Below, piece after piece: positions 13,335 through 13,636 of a DNA stretch of 13,636 nucleotides. Source of the stretch: Bacteroidales bacterium (lineage in GTDB: Bacteria > Bacteroidota > Bacteroidia > Bacteroidales > F082); the NCBI GenBank assembly GCA_017616675.1, contig JAFZXR010000022.1, positions 1 to 13,636 on the forward strand, given 5' to 3'. A program made the translations under genes and the position numbers. The notes under the pieces were generated by a model. It was not told the origin of the DNA, searched no databases, and was given only the letters and a program-made list of their open reading frames with translations. Position 1 is the first letter of the stretch, and each line of letters opens with the position of its first letter.

Positions 13335-13358
13335 AAAAAAAGGAGCCGCATGGCTCCT
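13334..13358 (-). terminator. Intrinsic terminator of the rRNA operon
   Basis: AGGAGCC (13341-13347) pairs with GGCTCCT (13352-13358) around a 4-nt loop, followed on the minus strand by a T-run (13340-13335). It lies about 10 nt after the 5S end. T-runs on both sides would let it act in both directions. Confidence 0.9.
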
Positions 13359-13368
13359 TTTTTATAGG

Positions 13369-13479
<111 letters not shown>

Positions 13480-13587
13480 TGTGTCTTTCCTGTCTCGACA
13501 TGGCGTGAAGGAGAACGCGGGACTTTCACTCGCTTAGCGTATTTCACTCGTTTCACTGGTCAAACAGTGCTGTCATCCGGACATTGT
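13480..13587 (-). other. 23S-5S intergenic spacer
   Basis: About 108 nt with no tRNA. On the plus strand it holds TTTCACTCG at 13524-13532 and 13542-13550, then TTTCACTGG at 13551-13559, and a hairpin CGGACA-TT-TGTCCG near the 23S end, a possible processing signal. Confidence 0.6.
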
Positions 13588-13636
13588 CCGTGAAGTGTTC
13601 GGGCTATTAGTAGCGCTCGGCTGAACGTGTCGCCAC
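13588..13636 (-). rRNA. rrl: 23S ribosomal RNA, 3' end (cut by window edge)
   Basis: The minus strand reads GAGCCGAGCGCTACTAATA-like sequence (GCCGAGCGCTACTAATAGCC then CGAACACTTCA), the conserved last helix region of bacterial 23S rRNA. Its position directly before 5S on the same strand supports the call. The exact 3' end is estimated. Confidence 0.85.

Overview
The window looks chromosomal and comes from a member of the Bacteroidota, most likely order Bacteroidales. The evidence is: (i) many start-proximal boxes of the form TAnnTTTG, the -7 element of Bacteroidota promoters; (ii) a large secreted beta-helix protein ending in a type A type-IX-secretion sorting domain (K...R end); (iii) the phoH-purC gene pair; (iv) the 23S-5S rRNA end on the minus strand. 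No species can be named from sequence alone.

Layout: 1-337 (-) is the N-terminal third of an ornithine aminotransferase. 461-613 is an intergenic array of eight mini-hairpins in two opposed arms of four. 650-1519 (+) is yicC. 1526-1592 is a 67-nt near-palindrome. 1609-2199 (+) is nadD, which converges without a gap on an AlkD-type DNA glycosylase at 2200-2913 (-). 2942-4692 is an accessory island: a Y1/HUH REP-associated-type transposase (-), a probable structured RNA transcribed divergently from it (+), and a secreted orphan protein (+). Four copies of one two-hairpin repeat bracket the island. 4713-6657 (-) is phoH-purC with a 1-nt gap. 6811-7584 (+) is a DUF62 SAM hydrolase, convergent by 2 nt with a PurF-like protein at 7587-8999 (-). 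9078-13113 (-) is a two-gene unit of a giant surface beta-helix protein and a small protein with a membrane-anchor-like tail. 13334-13636 (-) is the end of an rRNA operon: 23S 3' end, 5S and terminator.

How the genes relate: purC and the purF-like gene belong to IMP synthesis. nadD belongs to NAD synthesis, and ornithine aminotransferase to arginine/proline metabolism. YicC and PhoH are RNA-metabolism proteins. The island at 2942-4692 is separate from this housekeeping content.

Most interesting points: (1) a REP/BIME-like repeat built of hairpin A (CCCC...GGGG), a 10-nt spacer and hairpin B (GCGTnCC-triloop-GGnACGC). It occurs twice in each orientation around its likely transposase, with compensatory base change, and a lone hairpin B lies in the transposase 5' leader. 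(2) A roughly 195-nt candidate ncRNA with its own promoter, a long hairpin with a central bubble (6S-like layout) and an intrinsic terminator, divergent from the transposase across a 35-nt palindromic double promoter. (3) The 4+4 opposed hairpin array upstream of yicC. (4) A PurF-like protein whose glutaminase nucleophile Cys is Ser, while its PRPP loop and probable Fe-S cysteines are kept. (5) A DUF62 protein in which the three residues of the usual Asp-Arg-His triad appear replaced.
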